Under the pieces are notes generated by a model. That model was not told the origin of the DNA. It was given only the letters and a program-made list of their open reading frames with translations, and made no database searches. This document shows positions 8,448 through 18,791 of a stretch of 64,000 nt of DNA, piece after piece. Numbering within the stretch: position 1 is the stretch's first letter; each line of letters opens with the position of its first letter. A program made the position numbers and the translations under genes. The stretch is from Pseudarthrobacter sp. BIM B-2242 (GTDB lineage: Bacteria > Actinomycetota > Actinomycetes > Actinomycetales > Micrococcaceae), in assembly GCF_014764445.1 (NCBI RefSeq), contig NZ_CP061721.1:2170001-2234000 (forward strand), given 5' to 3'.

Positions 8448-10609
8448 AGGACGTCCACGCCGTCGAGCCGGACCTGCACCGGTTCGTCGCTCCTCTTGGC
8501 GGCCGCGGCAGCCTTTGTGGCGCGCAGTACACGCGTTACCGTCCCGGCCTGGCCGTAGGGAAAGAACAGCAGGGTGCGGACGTCGTCACCCTGCAGAGCC
8601 GCCGCAGGGCCGACGAGGATCACCGGTGCCGGACCGACACTCCGCAGCGTCACGCCGGACCCGGCCAGCTGCTTTTGCACCGCCGCAGTGAAATGCGCGA
8701 CGGCGGTCCGCGGGCCCGTTACGGAAGCAATCCGGACAGCAGGCGGCAGCTGGAGTTCCATCCGGAGCTCTAGCTCACGCCTGGCGTACCCGGCCGGGTC
8801 CCACCGCAGCAGCGCACCCACGGCTGCGCTCTCCGTTGCCGTGATGACCACCAGGCCACCGTCGGATGCCGGACGGACCAGCGCTGCGGCGTTGAACCAG
8901 CGGCGGACGGTGTCCTCGCCGGCCCGGAGGTTCTCCCGGCGCAGCAGCGAGTCGCCGTCGAGCAGCAGCGCAGCAGCGTAGCCGCCCTCGGCGACGGGCT
9001 CGGCTCCTACGGTGGCCACCACCAGCGCACCGGCGCTGCCGACAGCGGCCTTGACATGGTCGCCGGAGGATGTGATGACAGGCTTTCCCGGGAACGCACG
9101 GCCCAGTTCCTCGGCGGTCCGCAGGACTCCGGTAGCGCCTTTTCGCAGCCTGCGCCCCGAGCAGTGCGGGCACTGCCAGGCCGGAGCCGGGGTTGAACAC
9201 CAGCGGCACTGCGGGATGGCCGAGCTCCCAGTGGCGCCGGCCAGGGCCAGTGGCCCTTGGCAGGACTGGCAGCGCGAAGGCTCGCGGCACGTCTCACACA
9301 CCAGCGAGGGCGCATAGCCGGCCCTGGCCACCTGGACCAGCACCGGCCCGCGTTCCAGGCCGTCCTTGGCGGCCCGCCAGGCGGCGCCGGGAAGACGCGC
9401 CACAAGGGCCAGCGGGTCGCGTTCCTGTTCAAAACTGTCGGCGGTGTTCAGGACGCGCGGAACCGTCCGGCGGACGATGGTCCGCTCCGCCTCGACGGGC
9501 ATTGCCCATCCAGCCTCCACCAGCCGCTGCAGTTCGGTGCTCCGTGCGTGACCTGCCATCAGGCAGGCCGTGCCGTCCTGGTCAGCGCGCAGCAGGAGTA
9601 CCTCCCGGGCGTGGGCGTACGGGGCCCGCTGTTCAATGTGCAGGTCGTTGCCGTCATCCCAGCAGGCCACAAGGCCGAGGTCCCGGACGGGAGCGAACGC
9701 TGCGGACCGGGTTCCGATAGCCACCCGCGCGGATCCGGCCAGCAGGCGCAGGAAATTCCGGTAGCGGGGAGTTGGTCCGTCGTCTGCGGTCAGGCGCGCG
9801 ATGTCAGTTTCGGGCAGCACCTCGAGGAGTGCCTGTTCGAGTTGGTTGAGATCGCGGTAGTCGGGCACCACCACCACGGCGCCGCGGCCGGAGGCACGCA
9901 CCGCGGCCACTGCCTCCGCGATCAGCCGCGGCCAGGCGCCGGGACCGTACCCCTGGAGAGGGTTGAAGACTGCCCGCGGGGATCCGCCCTCCCGCAGGTG
10001 GCGGACAAAGGCGGGCCCGTTGCGGTAGCCCGTCCAGCCAGTGGCGGGCGGGGCATCGGCGGCGGGGCCAGCGGATACTGCTGATGCTTCCGGTGCGGCG
10101 GTTGCTTCGGATGCGTTTTCCGCAGCGCCGTAAGGCACGGCACCGTACGGCGCAGCACCGGCGAGGAAGTCCTTCTCCAGCCGTGCCATCCTCGGCGGCA
10201 CGGCAACGCGCAGGACGTCGCTGACCGTTCCGGCGTACCGGGCCGCAACAGCGGACACCAGATCCCGTACGGCGGGCGTGAGGACGGCGACCGGGGAAAT
10301 CACTTTCTGCAGCGGCACCAGGGTGTGGCCGGCGTCGGACTCTGCGGTGCGTTCAATAATGAAGCCGCTGAGTTCCTGGCCACTGAACCGGACCTTGACG
10401 CGGACACCCGCCTGCGCAGCCTGATCGAGGTCGGCGGGCACACTGTAGTCAAACGGCCGGTCAAGGTGCGGCAGGGGCGTCTCGACGATGACCCTGGCAA
10501 CCGGAAGGTGCGCGGCCAGCAGGGGTCCGTCCGATCGGGCGGCGGACGGAAACCCCTGCAGCAGCGACGGCTGGGCTAAGCCGGGAAGGGCAGTCTCACG
10601 AGAGGCCAT
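8444..10609 (-). CDS. priA: Primosomal protein N' (helicase-deficient actinobacterial PriA)
   Basis: 721-residue replication-restart protein. The N-terminal 3'-DNA-binding domain (FDYSVP near 53-58) and the paired zinc sites are intact: Cys438/441, 447/450, 468/471 and 480/483. The helicase core is not: the Walker A position reads PLQGYGPG (about 217-224) without Lys-Ser/Thr, and the DEEH box reads CWDDGND (316-322). Loss of ATPase motifs is known for actinobacterial PriA, so this is a structural loader rather than a helicase. An Ala-rich insertion is at 150-190. It follows metK by 11 bp, as in the conserved gmk-rpoZ-coaBC-metK-priA order. Confidence 0.9.
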   Translation of the reverse strand: MASRETALPGLAQPSLLQGFPSAARSDGPLLAAHLPVARVIVETPLPHLDRPFDYSVPADLDQAAQAGVRVKVRFSGQELSGFIIERTAESDAGHTLVPLQKVISPVAVLTPAVRDLVSAVAARYAGTVSDVLRVAVPPRMARLEKDFLAGAAPYGAVPYGAAENASEATAAPEASAVSAGPAADAPPATGWTGYRNGPAFVRHLREGGSPRAVFNPLQGYGPGAWPRLIAEAVAAVRASGRGAVVVVPDYRDLNQLEQALLEVLPETDIARLTADDGPTPRYRNFLRLLAGSARVAIGTRSAAFAPVRDLGLVACWDDGNDLHIEQRAPYAHAREVLLLRADQDGTACLMAGHARSTELQRLVEAGWAMPVEAERTIVRRTVPRVLNTADSFEQERDPLALVARLPGAAWRAAKDGLERGPVLVQVARAGYAPSLVCETCREPSRCQSCQGPLALAGATGSSAIPQCRWCSTPAPAWQCPHCSGRRLRKGATGVLRTAEELGRAFPGKPVITSSGDHVKAAVGSAGALVVATVGAEPVAEGGYAAALLLDGDSLLRRENLRAGEDTVRRWFNAAALVRPASDGGLVVITATESAAVGALLRWDPAGYARRELELRMELQLPPAVRIASVTGPRTAVAHFTAAVQKQLAGSGVTLRSVGPAPVILVGPAAALQGDDVRTLLFFPYGQAGTVTRVLRATKAAAAAKRSDEPVQVRLDGVDVL

Positions 10610-10620
10610 AACAGCGCAGC

Positions 10621-11856
10621 CTACGCGTTAAAGAAGGCCTTCAGGTCGTCCACGCGGTCCAGCCGCTCCCAGGTGAAATCGGGATCGTCGCGGCCGAAGT
10701 GGCCGTGGGCGGCAGTCTTGGCGTAGATGGGGCGCTTGAGGTCCAAAGCGTCGATGATGGCGCGCGGGCGGAGGTCGAAGATTTCCGCGATGGCAGCACT
10801 GATCCGTGCGGGGTCCACAGTTTCCGTACCGAAGGTCTCCACATAGGTACCCACCGGGCGGGCCTGGCCGATCGCGTAGGCGATCTGGATCTCGGCGCGC
10901 TTGGCCAGGCCGGCAGCCACCACGTTTTTCGCAACCCACCGCATCGCGTAGGCCGCGGAACGGTCCACCTTCGACGGGTCCTTGCCGGAGAAGGCGCCAC
11001 CGCCATGGCGGGCCATGCCGCCGTAGGTGTCCACGATGATCTTGCGGCCGGTCAGCCCCGCGTCACCCACGGGTCCGCCGATGACAAACTCGCCGGCCGG
11101 GTTGAGGATGTTGGCTGCCCGGGAGATGTCCAGGTTGGCGGCGGCCAGCACGGGCGCAATCACGAACGAGGCGAGGTCGGCGCGCAGCCTGTCCAGGCTG
11201 GTGCCTTCGGCATGCTGGCTGGAAATGACAACCGTCTCAACGGAGACAGGCACGTCTTTGTCGTAGCCGACGGTGACCTGGGTCTTGCCGTCGGGACGGA
11301 GGTAGGACAGTTCACCGGACTTGCGCACTTCGGTGAGGCGTTCGGAGAGGCGGTGCGCCAGCCAGATCGGCGTCGGCATGTACGAGGGGGTTTCGTCGCT
11401 TGCGTACCCGAACATCAGGCCCTGGTCGCCGGCGCCCTGGAGGTCGTAGTCGTCCTCCTGGCGGCCTTCGCGGGCTTCAAGGGAGTTGAAGACGCCGCCT
11501 GCGATGTCGTTGGACTGCTGGCCGATGGACACGGAGACACCGCACCGGGCGCCGTCGAAGCCGTTCGCCGAGGAATCGTAGCCGATGCCGAGGATGGTCT
11601 CGCGGACAATCTGCGGAATTTCGACGTAGGCGTCGGTGGTAACCTCACCGGCAACATGGACCAGGCCGGTGGTGGCCATGGTCTCGACGGCAACGCGCGA
11701 CTCGGGATCGGCGGCCAGCAGGGCGTCGAGGATGGCGTCACTGATCTGATCGCAGATCTTGTCCGGATGGCCCTCGGTCACGGACTCGGACGTGAAGAGC
11801 CGGAGGGCGGAGGGCGTGGCCCCGTGGGTGTGGGGAATGTGCAGCGGTAAAGTCAC
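10621..11856 (-). CDS. metK: S-adenosylmethionine synthase
   Basis: Makes SAM from methionine and ATP in the cytoplasm. At 411 residues it has normal length, with the N-terminal signature [18 protein letters not shown], the GAGDQG(L)MFGYA motif near 127-137 and the phosphate-binding [10 protein letters not shown] near 278-287. The GTG start is preceded by AAGGTAG at SD distance. The 79-bp gap to coaBC shows no SAM riboswitch or terminator that I can see. Part of the coaBC-metK-priA segment. Confidence 0.97.
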   Translation of the reverse strand: MTLPLHIPHTHGATPSALRLFTSESVTEGHPDKICDQISDAILDALLAADPESRVAVETMATTGLVHVAGEVTTDAYVEIPQIVRETILGIGYDSSANGFDGARCGVSVSIGQQSNDIAGGVFNSLEAREGRQEDDYDLQGAGDQGLMFGYASDETPSYMPTPIWLAHRLSERLTEVRKSGELSYLRPDGKTQVTVGYDKDVPVSVETVVISSQHAEGTSLDRLRADLASFVIAPVLAAANLDISRAANILNPAGEFVIGGPVGDAGLTGRKIIVDTYGGMARHGGGAFSGKDPSKVDRSAAYAMRWVAKNVVAAGLAKRAEIQIAYAIGQARPVGTYVETFGTETVDPARISAAIAEIFDLRPRAIIDALDLKRPIYAKTAAHGHFGRDDPDFTWERLDRVDDLKAFFNA

Positions 11857-11935
11857 TCAACTACCTTACTGGTTGGGAACCGGGCGTCCGGCGGCGTGTG
11901 TCCCCGTGCTAAGGAAACGTGGCATGGCTGTCCGG

Positions 11936-13183
11936 TCAGGCGCGGGGTGAAACGTGGGCCAGCTCCTGGCTGACCCTCGCGATCACGGCGGCCGAGACCT
12001 CCGCTTTGGAGCCGGCCGCCTGTTGTGCTTCGGCGCCCGAGCGGGCAAGGATGACTACCGAGTTGGTGTCCTGGCCAAAAACCTTGTCTGTGCCCACATG
12101 GTTGACCACCAGGAGGTCACAGCCTTTACGCTTCAGCTTCGCCTCGGCATAGGCCAGGACATCTCCCTGCCCGTCACCGGTTTCCGCCGCAAAACCCACA
12201 ATCAGCTGGCTGCGCCGGGCTGCCTGGTTTTCCGGGGCGTTGCGCGCCTCCACCAGCTCCTGCAGGATGTCCGGGTTGCGGACCAAGGTAATGACCGGGT
12301 CCGCAGTGTCATCGCGTTTTTTGATTTTTGTGCCGGAGATCTCCGCCGGGCGGAAGTCCGCCACCGCGGCAGCCATGATTACGACGTCGGAACCGGCAGC
12401 CGCTGCCAGCGCGGCTTCGCGAAGCTGCAGGGCCGTTTCGACCCTGATCACGTCGACGCCGGCCGGGGCCGGTACATCCATGTGGGCGGCGATGAGCCGC
12501 ACGGTGGCACCGGCGTTGCGGGCCGCTACGGCCAGTGCGACGCCCTGCTTGCCTGAGGAGCGGTTGCCGAGGAACCGGACAGGATCCAGGGGTTCCCTGG
12601 TGCCGCCGGCGCTGATGGTCACTGTCCTGCCCGCCAGTGGCAGCTGGTAATCGGCCTGGCCATGGGCAAGGGCCATGGCGGCGTCGAAGATGGCCTCCGG
12701 CTCGGGCAGGCGGCCGGGACCGGAATCCGTACCGGTGAGCCGGCCGCTGGCCGGTTCCAGGACGGCGACGCCCCTGCTCCGCAGGGTTTCAACGTTGGCG
12801 CGGGTGGCGGCGTGCTGCCACATTTCGGTATGCATTGCCGGCGCGAAAAGGACTGGTCCGCCCGCCATGAGGAGCGTGTTGGTGAGGAGGTCATTGGCCT
12901 GCCCGGTTGCAGCGCGGGCCAGCAGGTCAGCCGTTGCCGGTGCCACCACGATCAGGTCCGCTTCATGGCCGAGCCGGACGTGGTTGACCTGGTGGACGTC
13001 GTCGAAGACGCTATTGCTGACCGGGTTGCCGGACAGAGCCTCCCACGTTGCGACACCCACAAAGCGGGTGGCCGCCTCGGTGGGAATCACCGTGACGTTG
13101 TGGCCGGCTTCAGTAAAAAGCCGGAGGAGCGATGCGACCTTGTAGGCCGCAATCCCTCCCCCGACTCCGAGGACTATGCGCAC
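11936..13183 (-). CDS. coaBC: Bifunctional phosphopantothenoylcysteine decarboxylase/synthetase
   Basis: 415-residue two-domain CoA-biosynthesis enzyme. The N-terminal flavin-dependent CoaC decarboxylase starts RIVLGVGGGIAAYK and has PAMHTEMW near 115-122; the C-terminal CoaB ligase has SAGGTREPLDPVRFLGNRSS near 191-210 and KIKKRDD near 285. In CoaC enzymes the motif is usually PXMNXXMW; here Asn is His, which I recall as normal for actinobacterial CoaBC but have not verified. The GTG start follows GGAGG by four bases. Sits between rpoZ and metK. Confidence 0.95.
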   Translation of the reverse strand: MRIVLGVGGGIAAYKVASLLRLFTEAGHNVTVIPTEAATRFVGVATWEALSGNPVSNSVFDDVHQVNHVRLGHEADLIVVAPATADLLARAATGQANDLLTNTLLMAGGPVLFAPAMHTEMWQHAATRANVETLRSRGVAVLEPASGRLTGTDSGPGRLPEPEAIFDAAMALAHGQADYQLPLAGRTVTISAGGTREPLDPVRFLGNRSSGKQGVALAVAARNAGATVRLIAAHMDVPAPAGVDVIRVETALQLREAALAAAAGSDVVIMAAAVADFRPAEISGTKIKKRDDTADPVITLVRNPDILQELVEARNAPENQAARRSQLIVGFAAETGDGQGDVLAYAEAKLKRKGCDLLVVNHVGTDKVFGQDTNSVVILARSGAEAQQAAGSKAEVSAAVIARVSQELAHVSPRA

Positions 13184-13210
13184 GTGACCTCCGTCAACAG
13201 GCAGTCTTGC

Positions 13211-13471
13211 TTACTCTGCAGCTTCGATCGGCGTGGAAACGAGCTTGCCTTCGTTGATCTCGCGCAGGGCGATGGACAGCGACTTCTCGTTCAGCTTGGT
13301 GTCGACCAGGGGGCCAACGTACTCGAACAGGCCCTCGTGCAGCTGCGCGTAGTAAGCGTTGATCTGACGTGCACGCTTGGCGCCGAAGATCACCAGGCCG
13401 TACTTGGAATCAGCTGCCTCCAGCAGTGAGTCGATCGGCGGGTTGATGATGCCTTCAAGGTTCGTGGACAC
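13211..13471 (-). CDS. rpoZ: RNA polymerase omega subunit
   Basis: 86-residue omega subunit, which assists RNA polymerase assembly. The conserved core [17 protein letters not shown] lies at about residues 25-41, and an acidic C-terminus follows. The GTG start is preceded by GGAGA at SD distance. It lies between gmk and coaBC, the standard gmk-rpoZ-coaBC order. Confidence 0.96.
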   Translation of the reverse strand: MSTNLEGIINPPIDSLLEAADSKYGLVIFGAKRARQINAYYAQLHEGLFEYVGPLVDTKLNEKSLSIALREINEGKLVSTPIEAAE

Positions 13472-13507
13472 GAATTCTCCAAATTCTAACGGGCTGGCCC
13501 GGACCGG

Positions 13508-14083
13508 CTACTGGTGCGGGTGCGGGGTCAGCCCCATGAGTGAAACAAGCTCGTCCGCTGCCCGGCGAATGTCATCGTTAATAACGGTGTAGTCAAACTC
13601 CGGCTCAGCGGCAAGTTCCAGTTTAGCGGTTTCCAGGCGTCGCTGCTGCTCGTCGGCACTTTCGGTGCCGCGGCCCACAAGCCGGCGCACCATTTCATCC
13701 CACGTGGGTGGCGCCAGGAAGACGAACTGCGCGTCCGGAACGGCCGCTTTGACCTGGCGGGCACCTTGCAGGTCTATTTCCAGCAGCACGGACTTTCCAT
13801 CCGCAATGGCCTGGTTCACCGTGCTCTTGAGTGTGCCGTACGTGTTCTCGCCGTGGACCACGGCCCACTCCAGCAGTTCGCCCGCCGCCACGAGGGCTTC
13901 AAACTCTTCCTTGGACTTGAAGAAGTAATGGACCCCGTCCTGCTCACCGGGGCGCGGAGCGCGCGTGGTGGCTGATACGGAAAGCCAGACTTCGGGGTAG
14001 TTATCCCGGATGTAGGTGGACACGGTGCCTTTGCCAACAGCCGTCGGACCAGCGAGGACTGTCAGTCCCGGTTTCTTGCTCAC
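13508..14083 (-). CDS. gmk: Guanylate kinase
   Basis: 191-residue cytoplasmic kinase converting GMP to GDP. The P-loop GPTAVGKGT is at about residues 12-20, the GMP-binding stretch SATTRAPRPGEQDGVHYFF at 37-55, and FLAPP near 122. The GTG start follows AAAGGA. It is positioned between mihF and rpoZ, so purine nucleotide charging is encoded next to pyrimidine synthesis. Confidence 0.97.
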   Translation of the reverse strand: MSKKPGLTVLAGPTAVGKGTVSTYIRDNYPEVWLSVSATTRAPRPGEQDGVHYFFKSKEEFEALVAAGELLEWAVVHGENTYGTLKSTVNQAIADGKSVLLEIDLQGARQVKAAVPDAQFVFLAPPTWDEMVRRLVGRGTESADEQQRRLETAKLELAAEPEFDYTVINDDIRRAADELVSLMGLTPHPHQ

Positions 14084-14128
14084 GTATTCCTTTGCGGCGG
14101 TGTATGAATCGGCGAAGAGTGGTTCGCC

Positions 14129-14455
14129 CTACTTCTCGTCTATAAAATCTACCAGCGCCTGGCGTTGGTGGATGCCCAGGCCCCGGACCCGCCGGGACGC
14201 CGCGATCCCCAGCTGTTCCATGATTGCCGCTGCCCTGACTTTGCCGATGCCGGGCAGGGCCTCCAACAGTTCGGCCACCCGCATCCGGGCCAGGGCATCG
14301 TCCGTGGCTGCCGAGCTGATGATGTCCGCCGCTGAGGTCTCGCCGTTCTTGAGCCGCTCCTTGACTGCGGCACGGGCTGCCCGGGCCGCAGCAGCCTTCT
14401 GCAAGGCATCAGCGCGTTCTGACGCGGATAAGGGTCGCAGGCTCATGGCGGACAC
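14129..14455 (-). CDS. mihF: Integration host factor, actinobacterial type (mIHF)
   Basis: 108-residue nucleoid-associated DNA-binding protein. It has a charged N-terminal helix (about residues 8-45) and a helix-two-turn-helix-like region with the GIGKVRAAAIMEQLGI motif (about 72-87) that contacts DNA in the mycobacterial homologue. The C-terminus VDFIDEK is typical. The family is restricted to Actinobacteria and unrelated to the alpha/beta IHF of proteobacteria. It sits between pyrF and gmk, the conserved location, preceded by GGGGGTG and a 126-bp gap that contains a short GTCCAA/TTGGAC stem (14475-14497). Confidence 0.95.
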   Translation of the reverse strand: MSAMSLRPLSASERADALQKAAAARAARAAVKERLKNGETSAADIISSAATDDALARMRVAELLEALPGIGKVRAAAIMEQLGIAASRRVRGLGIHQRQALVDFIDEK

Positions 14456-14581
14456 CCCCGGGGAGTTCAGATGCGTCCAAGGCGGCCGCCGTTGGACATG
14501 TCCTGAAACTACCCTTTGGTGCCCTTTGAATCAATGGACCACGGCAATAACGGGGAGGGCGTCAAGCAGCACAACCGCAGG

Positions 14582-15454
14582 TCAGCCCGCGCGAAGCCCA
14601 TCCAGGGTCCGCCGCGCCGCACTCTGGAGGCCCCGGACACCGGGACCGGCGGCCAGGATGTCCCGGCTCGATGTTCCCAGTACCTGCGGGTACGCAGCGC
14701 CGAACGTTCGGCGAAGGTCGGCCGGGGTTGCCCCCTGTGCGCCCAGCCCCGGCGCCAGGATGGGGCCGCGGACGGCTTCCAGGTCCAAATGCAGGTCAGT
14801 CAATGCAGAGCCCACTGTTGCGCCAACTACCAGTCCCACCGAGCCCAGGGACCCTTCGTACCGGCCGTTTTCTGCTGCGGCCGCTTCCGTGATCCGGCGC
14901 GCCACGGAATCGCTGCCGCCAACGTGCTGGACGGAGGCGCCCTCCGGGTTGGAGGTCAAGGCCAGGACAAACACACCCCGGCCGGACTCCGCTGCCAGGT
15001 CCAGGGCCGGGCGGAGTGACTCAAAGCCCAGGTACGGGCTGAGTGTCACCGAGTCGGCGGCCAGCGGCGAGCTGTCCCGGAGCCACGCATCCGCGTAGGC
15101 GGCCATCGTGGAGCCAATGTCTCCGCGCTTGGCGTCGGCAATGGTGAGCACCGATGCGTCCCGGGCCTCGGCAAGGAGTTCCTCAAGGACGGCCATCCCG
15201 GCGGATCCGTGGCGCTCGTAGAGCGCCACCTGCGGCTTGACCGCGGCAGCGAGCGAACCCACCGCCTCCAGGACGGTCAGCGAAAACCGCCGCAGCCCGG
15301 CGGCGTCGTCGTCCAGTCCCCAGCTCTTCAGCAGTGCGGGGTGCGGGTCAATGCCCACACAGAGCGGGCCGCGGGCAGCCATGGCTGCCCCCAGCCGGGA
15401 GCCGAAGGACTCCCGGCCGGGGGCAGCTGCCGGTGTGAAGCCGTGCTCAGGCAT
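14582..15454 (-). CDS. pyrF: Orotidine 5'-phosphate decarboxylase
   Basis: Last step of UMP synthesis, OMP to UMP plus CO2. The 290-residue protein is of the longer type-2 form used by actinobacteria. The catalytic [10 protein letters not shown] motif lies near residues 108-117 and the phosphate-binding [10 protein letters not shown] segment near 234-243. Its start overlaps the carB 3' end by 8 bp, so it is coupled to carbamoyl-phosphate synthesis. Confidence 0.96.
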   Translation of the reverse strand: MPEHGFTPAAAPGRESFGSRLGAAMAARGPLCVGIDPHPALLKSWGLDDDAAGLRRFSLTVLEAVGSLAAAVKPQVALYERHGSAGMAVLEELLAEARDASVLTIADAKRGDIGSTMAAYADAWLRDSSPLAADSVTLSPYLGFESLRPALDLAAESGRGVFVLALTSNPEGASVQHVGGSDSVARRITEAAAAENGRYEGSLGSVGLVVGATVGSALTDLHLDLEAVRGPILAPGLGAQGATPADLRRTFGAAYPQVLGTSSRDILAAGPGVRGLQSAARRTLDGLRAG

Positions 15455-18400
15455 TCTGCGTTACCTGCGCAGCGGACTGTGCGGCGGACTGCGCAGCGGC
15501 CGTGGACGCGATCAGCGCGGCCGCGTGCTCCTGAAGGCTGGTCACTGACCACTCGTACGTGCGCATGGCCTCGATGGCCTGCACCGCTGCGTTGATCTCG
15601 GCCACCGTGGTGATGCAGGGAATGCCGATGGACGTCGCCGCGGCGCGCAGGGCATAGCCGTCGCTGCGTGCTTCCCCGCCGGAGGGCGTGTTGAACACCA
15701 TGTCGATCTCGCCGGCGATCACCAGGTCCGCGATGGTGCCCTCGCCTTCGGCGCTGCTGCCTTCGGCGACCTTGCGGACCGTGCTGGCCTGGATGCCGTT
15801 GCGGCGCAGGACATCGGCGGTGCCGCCGGTGGAGACAATCTCGAAGCCAAGATCCGAAAGTCGCTTGATGGCCATGATGACCGCACGCTTGTCCCGGTTG
15901 GCCACGGAGACAAAGATCTTGCCCTCAGTGGGCAGCGCGTTGTTTGCGGCTGCCTGGCTCTTGGCGAAAGCGGTGTCGAAGTGCTTGTCGATGCCCATGA
16001 CTTCACCGGTGGAACGCATCTCAGGGCCGAGCAGCGAATCCACCACCTTGCCCTCAGGCGTGCGGAAGCGGCTGAACGGCAGCACGGCTTCCTTGACCGA
16101 GACGGGAGCGTCCAGCGGCAGTGTGGAGCCGTCGCCGGTCTCCGGCAGCATCTTGTACGCGGTGCGCAGCTGGTTGATGGTGACGCCGGTGCCGATCAGG
16201 GCAGCGGCCTTGGCCATCTGTACGCCGGTGGCCTTGGAGACGAACGGCACGGTCCGGGAAGCACGCGGGTTCGCTTCCAGGACGTAGAGCACGTCCGAGG
16301 CCAGCGCGAACTGGATGTTGATCAGGCCACGCACGCCCACACCCTCGGCGATGGCGCGGGTTGCCGTCCGGACACGCTCGATCACGTTGTTGCCCAAGGT
16401 GATCGGGGGCAGCACGCAGGCGGAGTCACCGGAGTGGATACCGGCTTCCTCGATGTGCTCCATGATGCCGCCGAGGTACATGTCCGTGCCGTCGAAGAGT
16501 GCGTCGACGTCGATTTCGACGGCGTCTTCCAGGAACCGGTCGATCAGGACCGGGTGGTCCGGGGTGATTTCGGTGGCGTTCGCGATGTAGCGGGAGAGGT
16601 TGGGCTCGTCGTAGACGATCTCCATGCCGCGGCCGCCAAGAACGTAGGACGGACGGACCAGGACCGGGTAGCCGATTTCGTCGGCGATCTTCTTGGCGTC
16701 TTCGAAGGACACGGCGGTGCCGTTCTTCGGAGCAATCAGGCCGGCGTTGTCCAGGACGCGGGAGAATTCGCCGCGGTGCTCGGCGAGGTCGATCGCTTCC
16801 GGGGACGTGCCCAGGATGGGGACGCCGGCGTCGGCAAGCTGCTGCGCCAGCTTCAGCGGGGTCTGGCCGCCCAGCTGGACAAACACGCCCATCACGCCGC
16901 CGGTGCGCTCTTCGGCGGCGATGACCTCCAGGACGTCTTCTAGCGTCAGCGGCTCGAAGTACAGGCGGGTGGAGACGTCGTAGTCGGTGGAGACGGTCTC
17001 CGGGTTGCAGTTAACCATCACGGTCTCGTAGCCGGCCTTGCGCAGCGCCATGGAGGCGTGCACGCAGGAGTAGTCGAACTCGATGCCCTGCCCGATGCGG
17101 TTGGGCCCGGAGCCCAGGATCAGGATGGAGGGCTTGGAGTGCAGCGCAATCTCGTCCTCCTCGTCGTAGGACGAGTAGTGGTACGGGGTGTACGCGGCGA
17201 ACTCGGCGGCGCAGGTGTCCACAGTCTTGTAGACCGGGCGGATGCCGAGGGCCTGGCGGACACCGCGGACCACGGCTTCGGAGTTGTGCGTCAGGGCACC
17301 GATCTGCTCGTCCGAGAAGCCGTGGCGCTTGGCGCGCTGGAGCATCTCCACGGTCAGGGCCCCGGCCTTGCGGATCTCGTGCGAGATTTCGTTGAGCAGC
17401 TGCAGCTGGTCCAGGTACCAGGGATCGATCTTGGTGGCTTCGAAGAGCTGTTCCACAGTGGCACCGCCCAGCATGGCGCGCTGGACCTGGTGGAGGCGCT
17501 CCGTGGTGGGGCGCTTGGCCTTCTCGATGAGCTCAGGGACTTCCCATTCGGGGACGGAGCTGAAGTCCAGCTGCGAGCCCTTCTGTTCGAGGGAGCGCAG
17601 TGCCTTCTGCAGGGCTTCGGTGAAGTTGCGGCCCATGGCCATCGCTTCGCCGACCGACTTCATGGTGGTTGTCAGGGTGTCGTCTGCCGCCGGGAACTTC
17701 TCGAAGGCGAAACGCGGGACCTTGACCACGACGTAGTCCAGGGTGGGCTCGAAGGACGCGGGGGTCTTCTGAGTGATGTCGTTCGGGATCTCATCCAGCG
17801 TGTAGCCGAGGGAGAGCTTGGTGGCGATCTTGGCAATCGCAAACCCCGTGGCCTTCGAGGCCAGCGCAGAGGAGCGGGAAACGCGCGGGTTCATTTCGAT
17901 GACCACAACACGGCCGGTGTCGGGCTCGACGGCGAACTGGATGTTGCAGCCGCCGGTGTCTACGCCCACTTCGCGGATGACGGCGATGGAGATGTCACGC
18001 AGCCGCTGGTATTCGCGGTCGGTGAGGGTCAGCGCGGGGGCCACGGTGATGGAGTCGCCGGTGTGGACGCCTACGGGATCGAAGTTCTCGATGGAACAGA
18101 CAACCACCACGTTGTCGTTCTTGTCCCGCATCATCTCGAGCTCGTACTCCTTCCAGCCGAGGATGCTCTCTTCGAGCAGCACCTCGGACGTGGGGCTGTA
18201 CTGCAGGCCCTGGCCGACGATCCGGCGGAGGTCGCCTTCGTCATAGGCCAGGCCGGAGCCGAGGCCGCCCATGGTGAAGGAGGGACGGACCACCATGGGG
18301 TAGCCGAGGTCCTCGGCCGCCTTGAGTGCCTCGTCGATGGTGTGGATGATGTGGCTGCGGGCCGATTCGGCGCCGCAGCGTTCCACCACGCCCTTGAACT

Positions 18401-18791
18401 TTTCGCGGTCCTCCCCGAGCTCGATGGCGGCGATGTTGGCGCCGATGAGCTCCACGTTGTACTTTTCCAGCACACCGTTCTTGTCCAGCGCGATGGCGGT
18501 GTTCAGCGCGGTCTGGCCACCCAGGGTGGGCAGGATGGCGTCCGGCCGTTCCTTGGCGATGATCTTCTCCACCACCTCGGGGGTGATGGGCTCGATGTAC
18601 GTGGCGTCGGCAAACTCGGGGTCCGTCATGATGGTGGCCGGGTTGGAGTTCACCAGGATGACCCGGAGGCCCTCCTCTTTCAGGACACGCAGTGCCTGGG
18701 TGCCGGAGTAATCGAACTCAGCGGCCTGGCCAATGACGATGGGGCCGGAACCAATGACGAGGACGCTCTTGAGATCTGTACGTTTCGGCAT
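15447..18791 (-). CDS. carB: Carbamoyl-phosphate synthase large subunit
   Basis: 1114-residue ATP-grasp enzyme that makes carbamoyl phosphate from bicarbonate, ammonia (supplied by CarA) and two ATP. Two homologous halves are visible, each with an ATP-grasp domain ([14 protein letters not shown] near 168 and [15 protein letters not shown] near 710). An allosteric MGS-like domain follows (about 950-1090), then a short Ala/Gln-rich tail with repeated AAQSAAQ. Length is normal apart from the tail. The start codon overlaps the carA stop by one base and its end overlaps pyrF. Confidence 0.98.
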   Translation of the reverse strand: MPKRTDLKSVLVIGSGPIVIGQAAEFDYSGTQALRVLKEEGLRVILVNSNPATIMTDPEFADATYIEPITPEVVEKIIAKERPDAILPTLGGQTALNTAIALDKNGVLEKYNVELIGANIAAIELGEDREKFKGVVERCGAESARSHIIHTIDEALKAAEDLGYPMVVRPSFTMGGLGSGLAYDEGDLRRIVGQGLQYSPTSEVLLEESILGWKEYELEMMRDKNDNVVVVCSIENFDPVGVHTGDSITVAPALTLTDREYQRLRDISIAVIREVGVDTGGCNIQFAVEPDTGRVVVIEMNPRVSRSSALASKATGFAIAKIATKLSLGYTLDEIPNDITQKTPASFEPTLDYVVVKVPRFAFEKFPAADDTLTTTMKSVGEAMAMGRNFTEALQKALRSLEQKGSQLDFSSVPEWEVPELIEKAKRPTTERLHQVQRAMLGGATVEQLFEATKIDPWYLDQLQLLNEISHEIRKAGALTVEMLQRAKRHGFSDEQIGALTHNSEAVVRGVRQALGIRPVYKTVDTCAAEFAAYTPYHYSSYDEEDEIALHSKPSILILGSGPNRIGQGIEFDYSCVHASMALRKAGYETVMVNCNPETVSTDYDVSTRLYFEPLTLEDVLEVIAAEERTGGVMGVFVQLGGQTPLKLAQQLADAGVPILGTSPEAIDLAEHRGEFSRVLDNAGLIAPKNGTAVSFEDAKKIADEIGYPVLVRPSYVLGGRGMEIVYDEPNLSRYIANATEITPDHPVLIDRFLEDAVEIDVDALFDGTDMYLGGIMEHIEEAGIHSGDSACVLPPITLGNNVIERVRTATRAIAEGVGVRGLINIQFALASDVLYVLEANPRASRTVPFVSKATGVQMAKAAALIGTGVTINQLRTAYKMLPETGDGSTLPLDAPVSVKEAVLPFSRFRTPEGKVVDSLLGPEMRSTGEVMGIDKHFDTAFAKSQAAANNALPTEGKIFVSVANRDKRAVIMAIKRLSDLGFEIVSTGGTADVLRRNGIQASTVRKVAEGSSAEGEGTIADLVIAGEIDMVFNTPSGGEARSDGYALRAAATSIGIPCITTVAEINAAVQAIEAMRTYEWSVTSLQEHAAALIASTAAAQSAAQSAAQVTQNA

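Noticed and set aside
11857..11935. SAM riboswitch before metK
   Set aside because: The gap is only 79 bp, and no riboswitch-like set of paired segments was found.
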